A DNA stretch of 39,866 nucleotides from Clostridia bacterium (GCA_030526115.1 JAUNDK010000007.1:37765-77630); one strand, 5' to 3'. Shown: positions 8,990 to 16,874, numbered from the stretch's first letter. The notes: a model not told the origin generated them from the letters alone. A program made the numbers and translations.

Positions 8990-9010
8990 AAATGGCTTAA
9001 CAGAGCCAAA
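8990..9010 (+). repeat. 21-bp direct repeat, copy 1
   Basis: The unit containing ATGGCTTAACAGAGCC is identical to 9205-9225. It carries a small GGCT/AGCC hairpin. The two copies bracket the AT-rich block. Confidence 0.85.
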
Positions 9011-9196
9011 TGATGAATAGTGACGCAATTTATGGAAAAACTCCTGAATATTTCTTATATTCATAATAAGCTTAATATAATTGAAAAGATAGGCTAAGAA
9101 TAAGAAGAATATTATATTATTAAGAAAAAAATTAGTTAGATAATCTAATTAAATATAAAATAAAAAAATCCAAGAATTATCCGTATATTACGCTAT

Positions 9197-9283
9197 TACT
9201 CATCAAATGGCTTAACAGAGCCAAAAACTGACATTCACTACTCATCATATTGCGTATCAGTTACTCATCATGCTATTCATCAT
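9197..9283 (+). repeat. Cluster of TACTCATCAT motifs
   Basis: Four near-identical copies begin at 9197, 9239, 9262 and 9274 (the last reads TATTCATCAT). Two more, in opposite orientations, form the palindrome at 8946. Spacing is irregular, so this is iteron-like rather than a tandem array. Confidence 0.6.
9205..9225 (+). repeat. 21-bp direct repeat, copy 2
   Basis: Identical to 8990-9010, 215 bp away in the same orientation. Confidence 0.85.
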
Positions 9284-9306
9284 CCTGCGAAATGGGGAAC
9301 GGCAAG

Positions 9307-9555
9307 TTAATTCAGAATGCAGAGCTGTTGATAAAGTGGATAACTTTTCGTGTCCGACTTTGTCGGAGGTTAATTGGATATGGTAGCTGGGTTTTCTCCT
9401 CATCCCGTATTCGCTTGCGAAACTGCCCTTATCCCCAATCACGGGGAAGGCTATTGGCAAGGAGGAAAAGTTCGCCTAAAAGAAAAGGCTTCCCCGAGAC
9501 CGGGGAAGCTGTCCAGTTTTGCTACGCAAATACGAGACTGATGAGGTTGATTAAT
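9307..9555. repeat. Dispersed hairpin repeat, copy A (MITE-like)
   Basis: Shares a left lead (TTAATTCAGAATGCAGAG), a TCCGAC/GTCGGA mini-hairpin (9353-9367) and a core with copy B at 11950-12186. The core runs from CCTCATC (9398) to its complement GATGAGG (9540-9546). Inside it, imperfect arms (CGTATTCGC and GCAAATACG) enclose a conserved centre with CCGAGACCGGGG and the AAAAGTTCGCCTAAAAG box. No transposase is encoded. It ends close to the stop codon of the MATE gene. Confidence 0.75.
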
Positions 9556-9594
9556 TCCGAATTCCGAATTCCGCATTGGAAAAGTCCGCCTTAA

Positions 9595-10941
9595 TCATAC
9601 TACCCTGAAATTCTGCCATTTCTTTGACTTATATCTGAGCAGGAAGACGAATCCCCTGATGCACCAGTCGGCGCACATTGCAAATGCTATGCCGATAACA
9701 CCCATATTGAATACAAGGGCGAAAATCAGGGAGAGTACTCCTCTTCCGAAAACAGTTGATGCGATTGAAACAAGCATTGTGTATTTTACATCGCCTGCGG
9801 CTCTAAGTCCCGTACCGAGGTTACCGGAGAACGGAAGAGCAAAGGAATTGAATACATTGTGTATGATTACAAGGATCAGTACAAGGTGTCTTGTCTCCTC
9901 GGAAAGATTGTTGAAGCTGAGGATGATTGGTGTGATTGCCAGAACTATTCCGTTCCATAATGTGGAAAGTACAACATTTATAGCCATGAGCTTTTTGATG
10001 TAGAAAGCTGCGGCATCTTTGTTTCCGCTTCCCATGCACTGACCGACAACAGTTGTAAAAACAGGAGCCATTGCCATTCCAAATACTGCGGCGAGGGACC
10101 ATATGCTCTGTGCAACTCCGTTTGCGGCAATCTGATATGTGCCGAACATTGCAACAACACTGGAGAGCGCAACTTTTACGAGCTGGAACACACCGTTTTC
10201 CACGCCGTTGGGAACAGCTATGGATAAAACTTTCTTCAGGAGGCTACCATCCCATGTGAAGATATTGTTCACAGTGAAATGCACAGGATTTTTCTTTGAG
10301 AAAGCAAGGTAAGTTATCGCAACCGCTGATAAAGCTCTTGCGAGTACAGTAGGCCATGCGACACCCGCTACACCCCACCTGAGAACCATAACACAGATGA
10401 AGTCCAGCACAAGGTTCACAACATTGGATACTATGGAAATCTTCATGGTAACACTTGTTTTTCCGAGACTTCTGAAAAGGGATGCGCCTGCGTTGTATAT
10501 AGCAATGAACGGATAGGATATCGCGGTAATTCTCAGGTAAGTGAGGCAGGCGTTCATGACATCGGAATCAACTTTACCGAACATGAGACCCATGAGCTGT
10601 CTGTTGAAAATAAGCACCACTGTCATAATCACCATGGAGATGAGTGTGGACGACATGAGAAGCTGTCCTGATGTTTTTGAGGCATTGCCCGGCTCTTTTT
10701 TTCCTATGTACTGGCTGATTACCACTGCACCGCCTGAAGCAAGGGCTGTGAACAGATACATGAAAATTGTGGTGAACTGATTTACAAGTGATACTCCGGA
10801 AACCGCAGACTCTCCTGCATAGGTGATTACAAAGGTATCCACCAGACCCACCAGCATGACAAGCAGCTGTTCGAAGAACATGGGAACTATCATGTCTTTA
10901 AGTTTCTTATTAGGAAATAAACCGTAATTGTCTTTCAGCAT
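9595..10941 (-). CDS. MATE family multidrug/cation antiporter (first of three)
   Basis: A 448-residue, 12-segment inner-membrane exporter of the MATE family, expected to expel drugs or metabolites using a sodium or proton gradient. Two homologous halves are visible: KLKDMIVPMFFEQLLVMLVGLVDT at the N-terminus, with the family's GLVDT/SAVSGVSL pattern, and a second MatE half starting near SIAVPNGVENGVFQLVK. The frame is open further upstream, but the ATG at 10941 has an AGAGGT ribosome binding site and gives the usual family length. It is divergent from a LysR-type regulator, the classical arrangement for local control. Its stop abuts hairpin repeat copy A. The substrate is unknown. Confidence 0.93.
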   Translation of the reverse strand: MLKDNYGLFPNKKLKDMIVPMFFEQLLVMLVGLVDTFVITYAGESAVSGVSLVNQFTTIFMYLFTALASGGAVVISQYIGKKEPGNASKTSGQLLMSSTLISMVIMTVVLIFNRQLMGLMFGKVDSDVMNACLTYLRITAISYPFIAIYNAGASLFRSLGKTSVTMKISIVSNVVNLVLDFICVMVLRWGVAGVAWPTVLARALSAVAITYLAFSKKNPVHFTVNNIFTWDGSLLKKVLSIAVPNGVENGVFQLVKVALSSVVAMFGTYQIAANGVAQSIWSLAAVFGMAMAPVFTTVVGQCMGSGNKDAAAFYIKKLMAINVVLSTLWNGIVLAITPIILSFNNLSEETRHLVLILVIIHNVFNSFALPFSGNLGTGLRAAGDVKYTMLVSIASTVFGRGVLSLIFALVFNMGVIGIAFAMCADWCIRGFVFLLRYKSKKWQNFRVV

Positions 10942-10979
10942 ATTTATACCTCTTACTGTTGTTTTTGTTTCTGTAAAGA

Positions 10980-11008
10980 AGTATAATGCAGTCATACAGA
11001 TATGTAAA
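10980..11008 (-). promoter_or_regulatory. Promoter of the MATE gene in the divergent region
   Basis: Minus-strand -35 TTTACA (11008-11003), 17-bp spacer, -10 TATACT (10985-10980). The AT-rich stretch from here to the LysR gene is the likely LysR binding region, but no single T-N11-A box stands out. Confidence 0.55.
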
Positions 11009-11064
11009 ATACTTATAATTTATACTTTGATATTAAAAATATTTATTACAGAAGAGGTGTAATC

Positions 11065-11952
11065 ATGGAAATCAGAACCCTGAGATATTTTGTTCAGATA
11101 GCTTACACAAAGAACATGAGTGTCGCCGCAAACAATCTGCATGTTTCCCAGCCTGCTTTATCACACCAGATGAAGGAGCTTGAGAGCGAGCTTGGCTGTA
11201 CCTTATTCGAGCGAACCAACAAGGCCACCCTGCTTACCGATGAGGGCAAACACTTTCTGAGCCGTGCGGAAGAAATACTCTCCCTTGTGGACAGAACCGC
11301 CAAGGAATACGAATCCACAGACAAAGAAATAGTCGGAGAAATTTCCATAGGTGCCGGAGAGAGCTCCTGCATGGAACAGCTCGGATATGCGGCAAAGAGA
11401 CTACACGAAAAACACAGGGGCATAACCTTCAGAATAAGCTCGGAAATAGCGGATGTGACCCTCGATAAACTTCACAAGGGCATAATTGACTTTGCCCTGC
11501 TTTTCGAACCTGTCAGCAAGGAAAACCTTGATTACATAGAACTGCCGTTCACCCATGCAGAAGGTGTTACTGTACCGATAAATCATGAACTTGCTTCCAA
11601 GGACTATATCACCACAGAGGATCTGAAAAACAGACCGCTGATAATTAACTCAAGGCAGTATATTGACAAAAAGTATATCGCAGATATGTATAATCTTGAT
11701 GAAAACGAGCTTGATATAGTCGCCTACGGTAACCTGAGTTTTAACAAGGCAATGCTGGCAAAGGCAGGCCTTGGCATAGTAATGGGAACCATGATAAATA
11801 CTGTTCCCATGGATCCGGAGCTGAAGTTTATTCCCTTCTACCCCACAAGGAATGTTAAACTGATATTTGCCTGGAACAAAAACCGCAGGTTCTCTAAAGC
11901 TGCAGAGCTGTTTCTGGAAGAAGTGAAAAGTGTAATTCAGAATTTCGTTTAA
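11065..11952 (+). CDS. LysR family transcriptional regulator
   Basis: A 295-residue regulator with the LysR N-terminal winged helix-turn-helix (MEIRTLRYFVQIAYTKNMSVAANNLHVSQPALSHQMKELE, residues 1-40) and a periplasmic-binding-like effector domain (about 90-290). Length and start are typical; an AGAGGTG ribosome binding site precedes the ATG. It is divergent from the MATE exporter, with 123 bp between the starts, which suggests it controls the exporter and itself in response to a small ligand. Its TAA is the first base triplet of hairpin repeat copy B. Confidence 0.95.
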   Translation: MEIRTLRYFVQIAYTKNMSVAANNLHVSQPALSHQMKELESELGCTLFERTNKATLLTDEGKHFLSRAEEILSLVDRTAKEYESTDKEIVGEISIGAGESSCMEQLGYAAKRLHEKHRGITFRISSEIADVTLDKLHKGIIDFALLFEPVSKENLDYIELPFTHAEGVTVPINHELASKDYITTEDLKNRPLIINSRQYIDKKYIADMYNLDENELDIVAYGNLSFNKAMLAKAGLGIVMGTMINTVPMDPELKFIPFYPTRNVKLIFAWNKNRRFSKAAELFLEEVKSVIQNFV

Positions 11953-12186
11953 TTAAGAATGCAGAGATGTTGGCATGGAGGAAAGCTTTTTCCGTCCGAC
12001 TTTGTCGGAGGGAAATTGGATATTGTGGACGGCTTTTCTCCTCATCCGGTGTTGCTTGCAACGAACACCTCTCCCCAATCACAGGGAAGGCTATTGGCAA
12101 GGAGAAAAAGTTCGCCTAAAAGAAAAGGCTTCCCCGAGACCGGGGTAAGCGGTACATTTGCAAGCAAACACCTGATGAGGTTGAAA
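11950..12186. repeat. Dispersed hairpin repeat, copy B (MITE-like)
   Basis: Same orientation and layout as copy A: lead TTAATTAAGAATGCAGAG, TCCGAC/GTCGGA mini-hairpin (11995-12009), and a core from CCTCATC (12040) to GATGAGG (12174-12180). The centre is nearly identical to copy A, but the arms read GGTGTT-GCTTGCAA against TTGCAAGC-AAACACC. They therefore still pair with each other although they differ from the arms of copy A. The 11953-12359 interval holds only this repeat, short tandem units and the glyS terminator. Confidence 0.75.
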
Positions 12187-12237
12187 AGTCTGCCAACTAA
12201 TAACTTAAAACCAACTGATGAATAATGAATAATGGTA

Positions 12238-12300
12238 AATGATATAATTTCTGCGAAATTGTGATGAATGATATAATTGCAGGCAATTATGATAAATGAA
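12238..12300 (+). repeat. Tandem ATGATATAATT units with small hairpins
   Basis: Two units of about 30 bp. Each starts ATGATATAATT, has a short loop (TCTGCGAA or GCAGG) and ends AATT-TGAT-A; a degenerate third copy follows (ATGAAATAA). The AATT flanks pair across each loop. Stop codons in all frames make it non-coding. Confidence 0.5.
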
Positions 12301-12302
12301 AT

Positions 12303-12338
12303 AAAAAGACGAACTTCCCCACAAAGGAAAAGTTCGCC
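12303..12338 (-). terminator. Terminator of glyS
   Basis: On the minus strand GGCGAACTTTTCC pairs with GGGGAAGTTCGTC, followed by TTTTTATTT. The stem shares the AAAAGTTCGCC box found in both hairpin repeats, so it may derive from the same family. Confidence 0.75.
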
Positions 12339-12359
12339 TTAATGTCAATTAATTCCGAA

Positions 12360-13778
12360 TTAGAAATCTACTCTCTCTCTGAGCCACTCTGTGAGCTCGG
12401 AAATCGGAACTCTTACCTGCTCCATGGAATCTCTCTCACGGATTGTTACGCAGTTGTCAGCTTCTGTCTTGTCGTCGCCGACTGTCTGGAAGTCAACTGT
12501 GATGCAGTATGGTGTACCGATCTCGTCCTGACGGCGGTATCTCTTACCGATGGAACCTGCCTCGTCATAATCTACCATGAAGTTCTTGGAGAGCTCTGTG
12601 TAAATCTCAGTAGCCTTGTCGCCGAGCTTCTTGGAAAGTGGGAGAATTGCAGCCTTGAATGGTGCAAGGTATGGGTGGAGATGAAGAACAGTTCTGATGT
12701 CCTCCTTGCCCTTTGAGTCAACGAGGTGCTCCTCATCGTAAGCATCGCAGAGGAAAGCAAGTGCTACTCTGTCACAGCCGAGGGATGGCTCGATAACATA
12801 AGGAATGTAGTGCTCGTTTGTATCAGGATCGAAGTACTCGAGGTTCTTACCGGAAGCTTCCTGATGACGGCCGAGGTCATAGTTTGTTCTGTCGGCAATA
12901 CCCCAGAGCTCACCCCACTCTGTGAATGGGAAGCGGTACTCGATGTCTGTTGTTGCCTTGGAATAGAAAGCAAGCTCTGCAGGCTCGTGATCTCTGTAAC
13001 GGAGGTTGTCTCTGTTAAGGCCGAGGCTTGTGAGGAAGTTCATGCAGAACTCTTTCCAGTATGCAAACCACTCGAGGTCTGTGTCAGGCTTGCAGAAGAA
13101 CTCGCACTCCATCTGCTCGAACTCTCTGATTCTGAAGATGAAGTTACCCGGTGTAATCTCGTTTCTGAATGCCTTACCAACCTGGCATACGCCGAATGGG
13201 AGCTTCTTTCTTGTTGTTCTCTGGATATTTGCAAAGTTGATGAAAATACCCTGTGCTGTCTCAGGACGGAGGTAAACTGTGTTGGAAGAATCCTCTGTTA
13301 CACCGATAGCTGTCTTGAACATGAGGTTGAACTTACGGATAGGTGTGAAGTCGTGCTTGCCGCAGATTGGGCATACTACGTCAGCATTCTCCTGAATGTA
13401 AGCATCCATCTCCTCGAAGGACATGGCGTCTGTGTTTACCTCAGGGTGAGTGTCACCGATGAGCTTGTCAGCTCTGTGACGTGCCTTACAGCTCTTGCAG
13501 TCGAGAAGCGGATCTGAGAAAGAGCTTACATGGCCTGTTGTAACCCATGTCTGTGGGTTCATGAGGATGGCAGCATCGAGGCCTACATTGTATGGGCACT
13601 CCTGAACGAATTTCTTCATCCATGCCTTCTTAACGTTATTTTTGAACTCGACACCGAGAGGACCGAAGTCCCAGGAGTTGGCAAGTCCGCCGTAGATTTC
13701 GGATCCCGGATAAACGTAACCTCTTGTCTTACAGAGGTTGACTATCATGTCGAGGGTCTTTTCTTCTGGTTTCATCAT
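12360..13778 (-). CDS. glyS: Glycyl-tRNA synthetase, homodimeric (alpha2) type
   Basis: A 472-residue class II synthetase of the single-chain, eukaryote/archaea-like type rather than the alpha2beta2 glyQ/glyS type. Visible signatures: the N-terminal [26 protein letters not shown], the [17 protein letters not shown] insertion with metal-type cysteines, the motif 2 region ([22 protein letters not shown]...[12 protein letters not shown]), motif 3 ([16 protein letters not shown]) and the C-terminal anticodon-binding domain. The frame is open upstream to 13850, but transcription starts near 13832 and AAAGGA precedes the MM start, so 13778 is chosen (13775 is the alternative). No T-box leader is present. 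Confidence 0.97.
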   Translation of the reverse strand: MMKPEEKTLDMIVNLCKTRGYVYPGSEIYGGLANSWDFGPLGVEFKNNVKKAWMKKFVQECPYNVGLDAAILMNPQTWVTTGHVSSFSDPLLDCKSCKARHRADKLIGDTHPEVNTDAMSFEEMDAYIQENADVVCPICGKHDFTPIRKFNLMFKTAIGVTEDSSNTVYLRPETAQGIFINFANIQRTTRKKLPFGVCQVGKAFRNEITPGNFIFRIREFEQMECEFFCKPDTDLEWFAYWKEFCMNFLTSLGLNRDNLRYRDHEPAELAFYSKATTDIEYRFPFTEWGELWGIADRTNYDLGRHQEASGKNLEYFDPDTNEHYIPYVIEPSLGCDRVALAFLCDAYDEEHLVDSKGKEDIRTVLHLHPYLAPFKAAILPLSKKLGDKATEIYTELSKNFMVDYDEAGSIGKRYRRQDEIGTPYCITVDFQTVGDDKTEADNCVTIRERDSMEQVRVPISELTEWLRERVDF

Positions 13779-13838
13779 AATAAATATTTCCTTTCTATTT
13801 GGCACCGCCGGCTGCGGCACGATATTTGGGTAAGTTGA

Positions 13839-13867
13839 ATTGTAACACAAGCAAAACCTAATTTCAA
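13839..13867 (-). promoter_or_regulatory. Sigma-A promoter for glyS
   Basis: Minus-strand -35 TTGAAA (13867-13862), 17-bp spacer, -10 TACAAT (13844-13839). The resulting leader of about 55 nt is too short for a T-box. Confidence 0.7.
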
Positions 13868-13928
13868 GGAAATTAACAGCTTATTTCTGCATAAAATCGC
13901 CATTTGTCTGTCTATGGCAATAATTTGC

Positions 13929-13956
13929 TTGACTTTGTATGCAGGTGGAGTACAAT
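13929..13956 (+). promoter_or_regulatory. Sigma-A promoter for the yitT-like gene
   Basis: -35 TTGACT, 16-bp spacer, -10 TACAAT, 51 bp before the start codon. Confidence 0.65.
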
Positions 13957-14007
13957 GGTTTGGGCTTTGGAAAAATCAGAGCCTAAATCACTGTTGAGGA
14001 TTAAAAA

Positions 14008-14874
14008 ATGAATATCAGAACTCTACTCTCAAAAGAGAACCTGAAGAAGTTTCTTCTCATCAATCTTGGTCTTTTATGCCTTTCTGTCGGCGTTTACTTC
14101 TTCAAGTTTCCCAACAATTTCTCCACCGGAGGCGTATCAGGTATCTCCATTATCGTTAGCCACATCTTCCCAAATATCACCGGGGCGACATTCATGATGT
14201 ATCTCAACATAGCTCTGCTTATTGTGGGATTCATCTTCTTCGGCAGGGGCTTCGGTTTCTTTACATGCTACTGCTCGCTGGCATACTCTGCCGAAACATG
14301 GCTTTTCGAGAAAATATACCCCATGACAGCACCTTTCACAGATGAGCCTCTGCTTGAGCTTATCTTTGCAATCATGCTCCCTGCCGTGGGCAGTGCACTG
14401 CTCTTTAACTACGGAGCCAGCAGCGGCGGTACGGACATTGTTGCCATGGTTCTCAAGAAATTCACAAATCTTGACATAGGCAAGGCGCTTTTTGTCAGTG
14501 ACGGTTTAATCGCTCTTTCGGCATGCTATTTCTTCGGCATGAAGACAGGTCTTTTCTCCGTGCTTGGTCTCACACTCAAGGCTTTTCTTGTGGACAGCGT
14601 AATCGAGTCCGTAAACACAGCGAAGTTCTTTACCATTGTAACCACAAAGCCGGATGAAATCACCGAGTATATTATGAAGACCCTGAAGCACGGTGCAACC
14701 GTTGAAAGGGCCGTAGGTGCCTACACCGGAGAGAACAAATCCATAGTTCTCACAGCCTGCAAACGTAGCGAGGGTATAAGACTCAGACAGTACTGCAAAA
14801 AAGTTGACCCCAAGAGTTTTATGTTCATCACAAACTCCAGCGAGATTATCGGCAAGGGATTCAGACAGGTCTGA
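14008..14874 (+). CDS. YitT family membrane protein (DUF161/DUF2179)
   Basis: A 288-residue integral membrane protein. The N-terminal part has five or six hydrophobic segments with the family motifs FKFPNNFSTGGVSGISII and NYGASSGGTDIVAM. The C-terminal 75 residues form the soluble DUF2179 domain (FTIVTTKPDEITEYIM...GATVERAVGAYTG). Function is not established. The ATG follows GAGGAT. It has its own promoter and a terminator at 14915, so it is monocistronic. Confidence 0.92.
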   Translation: MNIRTLLSKENLKKFLLINLGLLCLSVGVYFFKFPNNFSTGGVSGISIIVSHIFPNITGATFMMYLNIALLIVGFIFFGRGFGFFTCYCSLAYSAETWLFEKIYPMTAPFTDEPLLELIFAIMLPAVGSALLFNYGASSGGTDIVAMVLKKFTNLDIGKALFVSDGLIALSACYFFGMKTGLFSVLGLTLKAFLVDSVIESVNTAKFFTIVTTKPDEITEYIMKTLKHGATVERAVGAYTGENKSIVLTACKRSEGIRLRQYCKKVDPKSFMFITNSSEIIGKGFRQV

Positions 14875-14914
14875 TAAATTTTGAATGCATTATCAATCAA
14901 ATATTTATACTTTT

Positions 14915-14953
14915 CTCTCCTGAATGGCATTATGCTGTTTGGGAGAGTTTTTA
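14915..14953 (+). terminator. Terminator of the yitT-like gene
   Basis: CTCTCC pairs with GGAGAG (14942-14947) across a loop with a further internal GGCAT/ATGCT pairing, followed by a T-tract. Confidence 0.65.
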
Positions 14954-15037
14954 TTTACAAATGATTTACTCAGAGTATATCAATCAGTTTATAATTTATG
15001 TTATAATCATAAAAAAGAGTTGCGGAGATGATTCACT

Positions 15038-15118
15038 TTGGGAGTTAACAGAATTGATATCAATACATGGAACAGAAAAGAATATTACAATTATTTCATG
15101 AATGAGGTAAGATTATGA
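15038..15118 (+). pseudogene. N-terminal remnant of a type A chloramphenicol acetyltransferase, coupled to the next gene
   Basis: From a TTG at 15038 (with GGAG upstream) the frame reads LGVNRIDINTWNRKEYYNYF then MNEVRL and stop. The W-x-RKEY-x-x-Y/F pattern is the characteristic N-terminus of CatA/CatP enzymes (for example WDRKEYFEHYFN). Similarity ends at residue 22 or so, and the frame stops at TGA 15116-15118, which overlaps the ATG of the following gene as ATGA. The rest of the enzyme, including the HHAVCDG active site, is missing. It may be only a scar, or may now serve as a translated leader for the nucleotidyltransferase. The match rests on about 20 residues. Confidence 0.55.
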
Positions 15119-15888
15119 ACAGGCTTACTGAAATATGTGAAAAGTTTTCCCTGTTTTCAAAAGAAATATTTGGAGAAAATCTTGTGGGGGTTTATCTGCA
15201 CGGCTCCGCCGTCATGGGTTGTTATAATCCCGACAAAAGCGATATTGATCTGATTGTTGTAGTAAATGAAACACCATCTGACGAAATCAAAAGGTCATTC
15301 ATGAATATGGTAATTGAGCTTAATGAGATTGCTCCCGAAAAAGGAATCGAGATGAGTGTTGTAAAAAGAGGATACTGCAGAAATTTCCTTTACCCCACTC
15401 CTTTTGAGCTCCACTTTTCACCCATGCACCTGAACTGGTACAAAGAAAAACCTGATGATTATATTGCAGATATGAAAGGTGAAGACAAAGATCTTGCCGC
15501 ACATTTTACTTTAATCAGGCACAGAGGACAGTGTTTATACGGAATTCCGATTGATGAGGTTTTCGCAGATGTACCGAGTAAATACTATCTCGACTCCATA
15601 TGGGAGGATATATGCGAAGCCGAAAACGATATAATCGATAACCCCATGTATATCATCCTGAACCTCGCAAGGGTACTTGCATTTGTTAAGGAGGGCTCTG
15701 TACTCTCCAAAAAAGAGGATGGCGATTGGGCTGTGAAAAACATTCCCTGTAATTATCATTCCCTGATTGAATCGGCACTTTCCGATTACAGCGGAAACAA
15801 AGCAACTTACAGCAAAGATATGTGTGTGAACTACGCAGAATATATGCTGGATGAAATTAAGGAGACAGGAAAAATTTATGAATCTTAA
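15115..15888 (+). CDS. AadA-like aminoglycoside nucleotidyltransferase (NTase plus DUF4111)
   Basis: A 257-residue protein with the layout and length of ANT(9)/ANT(3'')-type adenylyltransferases. These transfer AMP to spectinomycin or streptomycin. The N-terminal nucleotidyltransferase core has the HGS motif (G30-S31) and the metal pair SDIDLIVV (D43, D45). E79 in GIEMSVV sits where AadA has its catalytic glutamate. The C-terminal helical domain carries NLARVL...EDGDWAVKNIP, parallel to the ADWAMERLP segment of AadA. The ATG overlaps the stop of the cat remnant and follows GAGGTAAG. Its end overlaps the DUF1232 gene by 11 bp. Overall divergence from known resistance genes is considerable, so activity against drugs is unproven. 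Confidence 0.75.
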   Translation: MNRLTEICEKFSLFSKEIFGENLVGVYLHGSAVMGCYNPDKSDIDLIVVVNETPSDEIKRSFMNMVIELNEIAPEKGIEMSVVKRGYCRNFLYPTPFELHFSPMHLNWYKEKPDDYIADMKGEDKDLAAHFTLIRHRGQCLYGIPIDEVFADVPSKYYLDSIWEDICEAENDIIDNPMYIILNLARVLAFVKEGSVLSKKEDGDWAVKNIPCNYHSLIESALSDYSGNKATYSKDMCVNYAEYMLDEIKETGKIYES

Positions 15889-16243
15889 GGAACGTGCAAA
15901 GAAACTTAAATCTGACATACCTGCTGTTTTTCTTGCCCTTAAGGACAGACGCACACCATTAATCGCAAAGATATTCGCAGGGCTTACAGTAGCCTATGCC
16001 CTCTCGCCTGTGGATCTGATTCCCGATTTCATTCCCATACTCGGTTACCTTGATGATGTAATTCTCCTGCCCCTGCTGGTGGCACTCACAGTAAAGTTTA
16101 TCCCAAAGGAGCTGTTTGAGGAAAAAAGAAAACTTGCCGAGGGAATGTGGCAGAACGGCAAACCAAAGAAATGGTACTTTGCGGTTCCTGTTGTTATACT
16201 GTGGCTGTTTGTAATTATTCTTATTTTAAAAGCGGTGTTATAA
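15878..16243 (+). CDS. DUF1232 (YkvA-type) membrane protein
   Basis: A 121-residue protein with the DUF1232 core YALSPVDLIPDFIPILGYLDD at residues 40-60, two hydrophobic hairpin segments around it, and a C-terminal transmembrane helix (WYFAVPVVILWLFVIILIL). Function is unknown; the core is thought to insert in membranes. The ATG at 15878 has an AGGA site 7 nt upstream; a longer in-frame start at 15851 lies inside the preceding gene and has no ribosome binding site. It overlaps the AadA-like gene by 11 bp and ends exactly one base before the DJ-1 gene, so the three form one operon. Confidence 0.88.
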   Translation: MNLKERAKKLKSDIPAVFLALKDRRTPLIAKIFAGLTVAYALSPVDLIPDFIPILGYLDDVILLPLLVALTVKFIPKELFEEKRKLAEGMWQNGKPKKWYFAVPVVILWLFVIILILKAVL

Positions 16244-16846
16244 ATGAAAGTATTACTGTTTTGCCTTAAAGGCTTTGAAACCCTGGAATTTTCTCCTTTT
16301 GTCGATGTATTCGGCTGGGCACGAAATGACTTTGACTGTGATATTGAAATAATCACCTGTGGATTCACAAAGGAAGTTGTGTCTGCTTTCGGCGTACCGA
16401 TGATTATGGACAATACCATTGAGAAAATTGATGTCAGTGATTTTAATGCCCTCGCAGTTCCCGGAGGATTTGAGGAATTCGGTTTCTATGAAGAAGCATA
16501 TGATGAGAGATTTCTCAGACTTATCCGAGAATTTGACAGACAGAATAAACCGATAGCAAGCATATGCGTTGCGGCTCTGCCCATAGGCAAAAGCGGGGTT
16601 CTTACAGACAGAAAAGCAACAACATATCACCTGAATGGTGGAGTGAGACAGAAGCAGCTTGCAGAGTTCGGTGTAAATGTTATTCCCGATAAGAGCATTG
16701 TGATTGACAGAAACATAATCACAAGCTACTGCCCTCAGACAGGGCCTTATGTGGCTTTGAATTTATTAGCCGGACTTGTGGGAGAAGAAAAGGCAAAAAA
16801 ACTGGCAATCGCCATGGGTTACGATGATTTCGAGACAAAAAATTAA
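16244..16846 (+). CDS. DJ-1/PfpI family protein
   Basis: A 200-residue single-domain protein of the DJ-1/ThiJ/PfpI superfamily. The nucleophile-elbow cysteine is C108 in SICVAALPIG, and the supporting acidic residue is E12 in GFETLE. Family members act as deglycases, chaperones or stress proteins; ThiJ is a historical name and does not imply thiamine synthesis. The length and the YHLNG...YCPQTGPYVALNLL segments are typical of the YajL/DJ-1 branch. The start directly follows the stop of the DUF1232 gene with only a weak GCGGTG site, so its translation probably depends on the upstream gene. Confidence 0.92.
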   Translation: MKVLLFCLKGFETLEFSPFVDVFGWARNDFDCDIEIITCGFTKEVVSAFGVPMIMDNTIEKIDVSDFNALAVPGGFEEFGFYEEAYDERFLRLIREFDRQNKPIASICVAALPIGKSGVLTDRKATTYHLNGGVRQKQLAEFGVNVIPDKSIVIDRNIITSYCPQTGPYVALNLLAGLVGEEKAKKLAIAMGYDDFETKN

Positions 16847-16874
16847 GGGAACCTTTTTACAGGTTCCCTTTTGT
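16845..16874. terminator. Shared terminator of the DJ-1 operon and the two-component operon
   Basis: A perfect 10-bp stem (AAGGGAACCT with AGGTTCCCTT) and a 6-nt loop, with TTTT on the plus strand and an AATTTTTT run on the minus strand. Confidence 0.85.

Larger units (their letters stand above)
8634..9594. other. Repeat-rich non-coding region of about 960 bp
   Basis: No credible gene is found. The left part (to about 8940) is unremarkable; its only open stretch is a 24-codon frame without a ribosome binding site. From 8940 to 9300 it contains a 22-bp palindrome, a 21-bp perfect direct repeat and several ACTCATCA motifs, separated by a very AT-rich block (about 9020-9180). From 9307 a hairpin repeat shared with 11950-12186 runs up to the MATE stop. 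Confidence 0.7.

Noticed and set aside
9250-9594. 114-codon frame through hairpin repeat copy A
   Set aside because: It is made of repeat sequence; the corresponding frame in copy B is not conserved and no ribosome binding site is present.
11959-12225. 88-codon frame through hairpin repeat copy B
   Set aside because: Same reason: shared residues reflect shared DNA, and the frame breaks relative to copy A.
12726-13517. Long open frame on the plus strand opposite glyS (263 codons)
   Set aside because: It is antisense to the conserved glyS core, has no ribosome binding site and unusual Cys/Val-rich composition typical of a frame shadow.
13779-14000. T-box leader for glyS
   Set aside because: Clostridial glyS genes are often T-box controlled, but no AGGGTGGNACCGCG box or specifier stem is present and the promoter at 13839 leaves only about 55 nt of leader.
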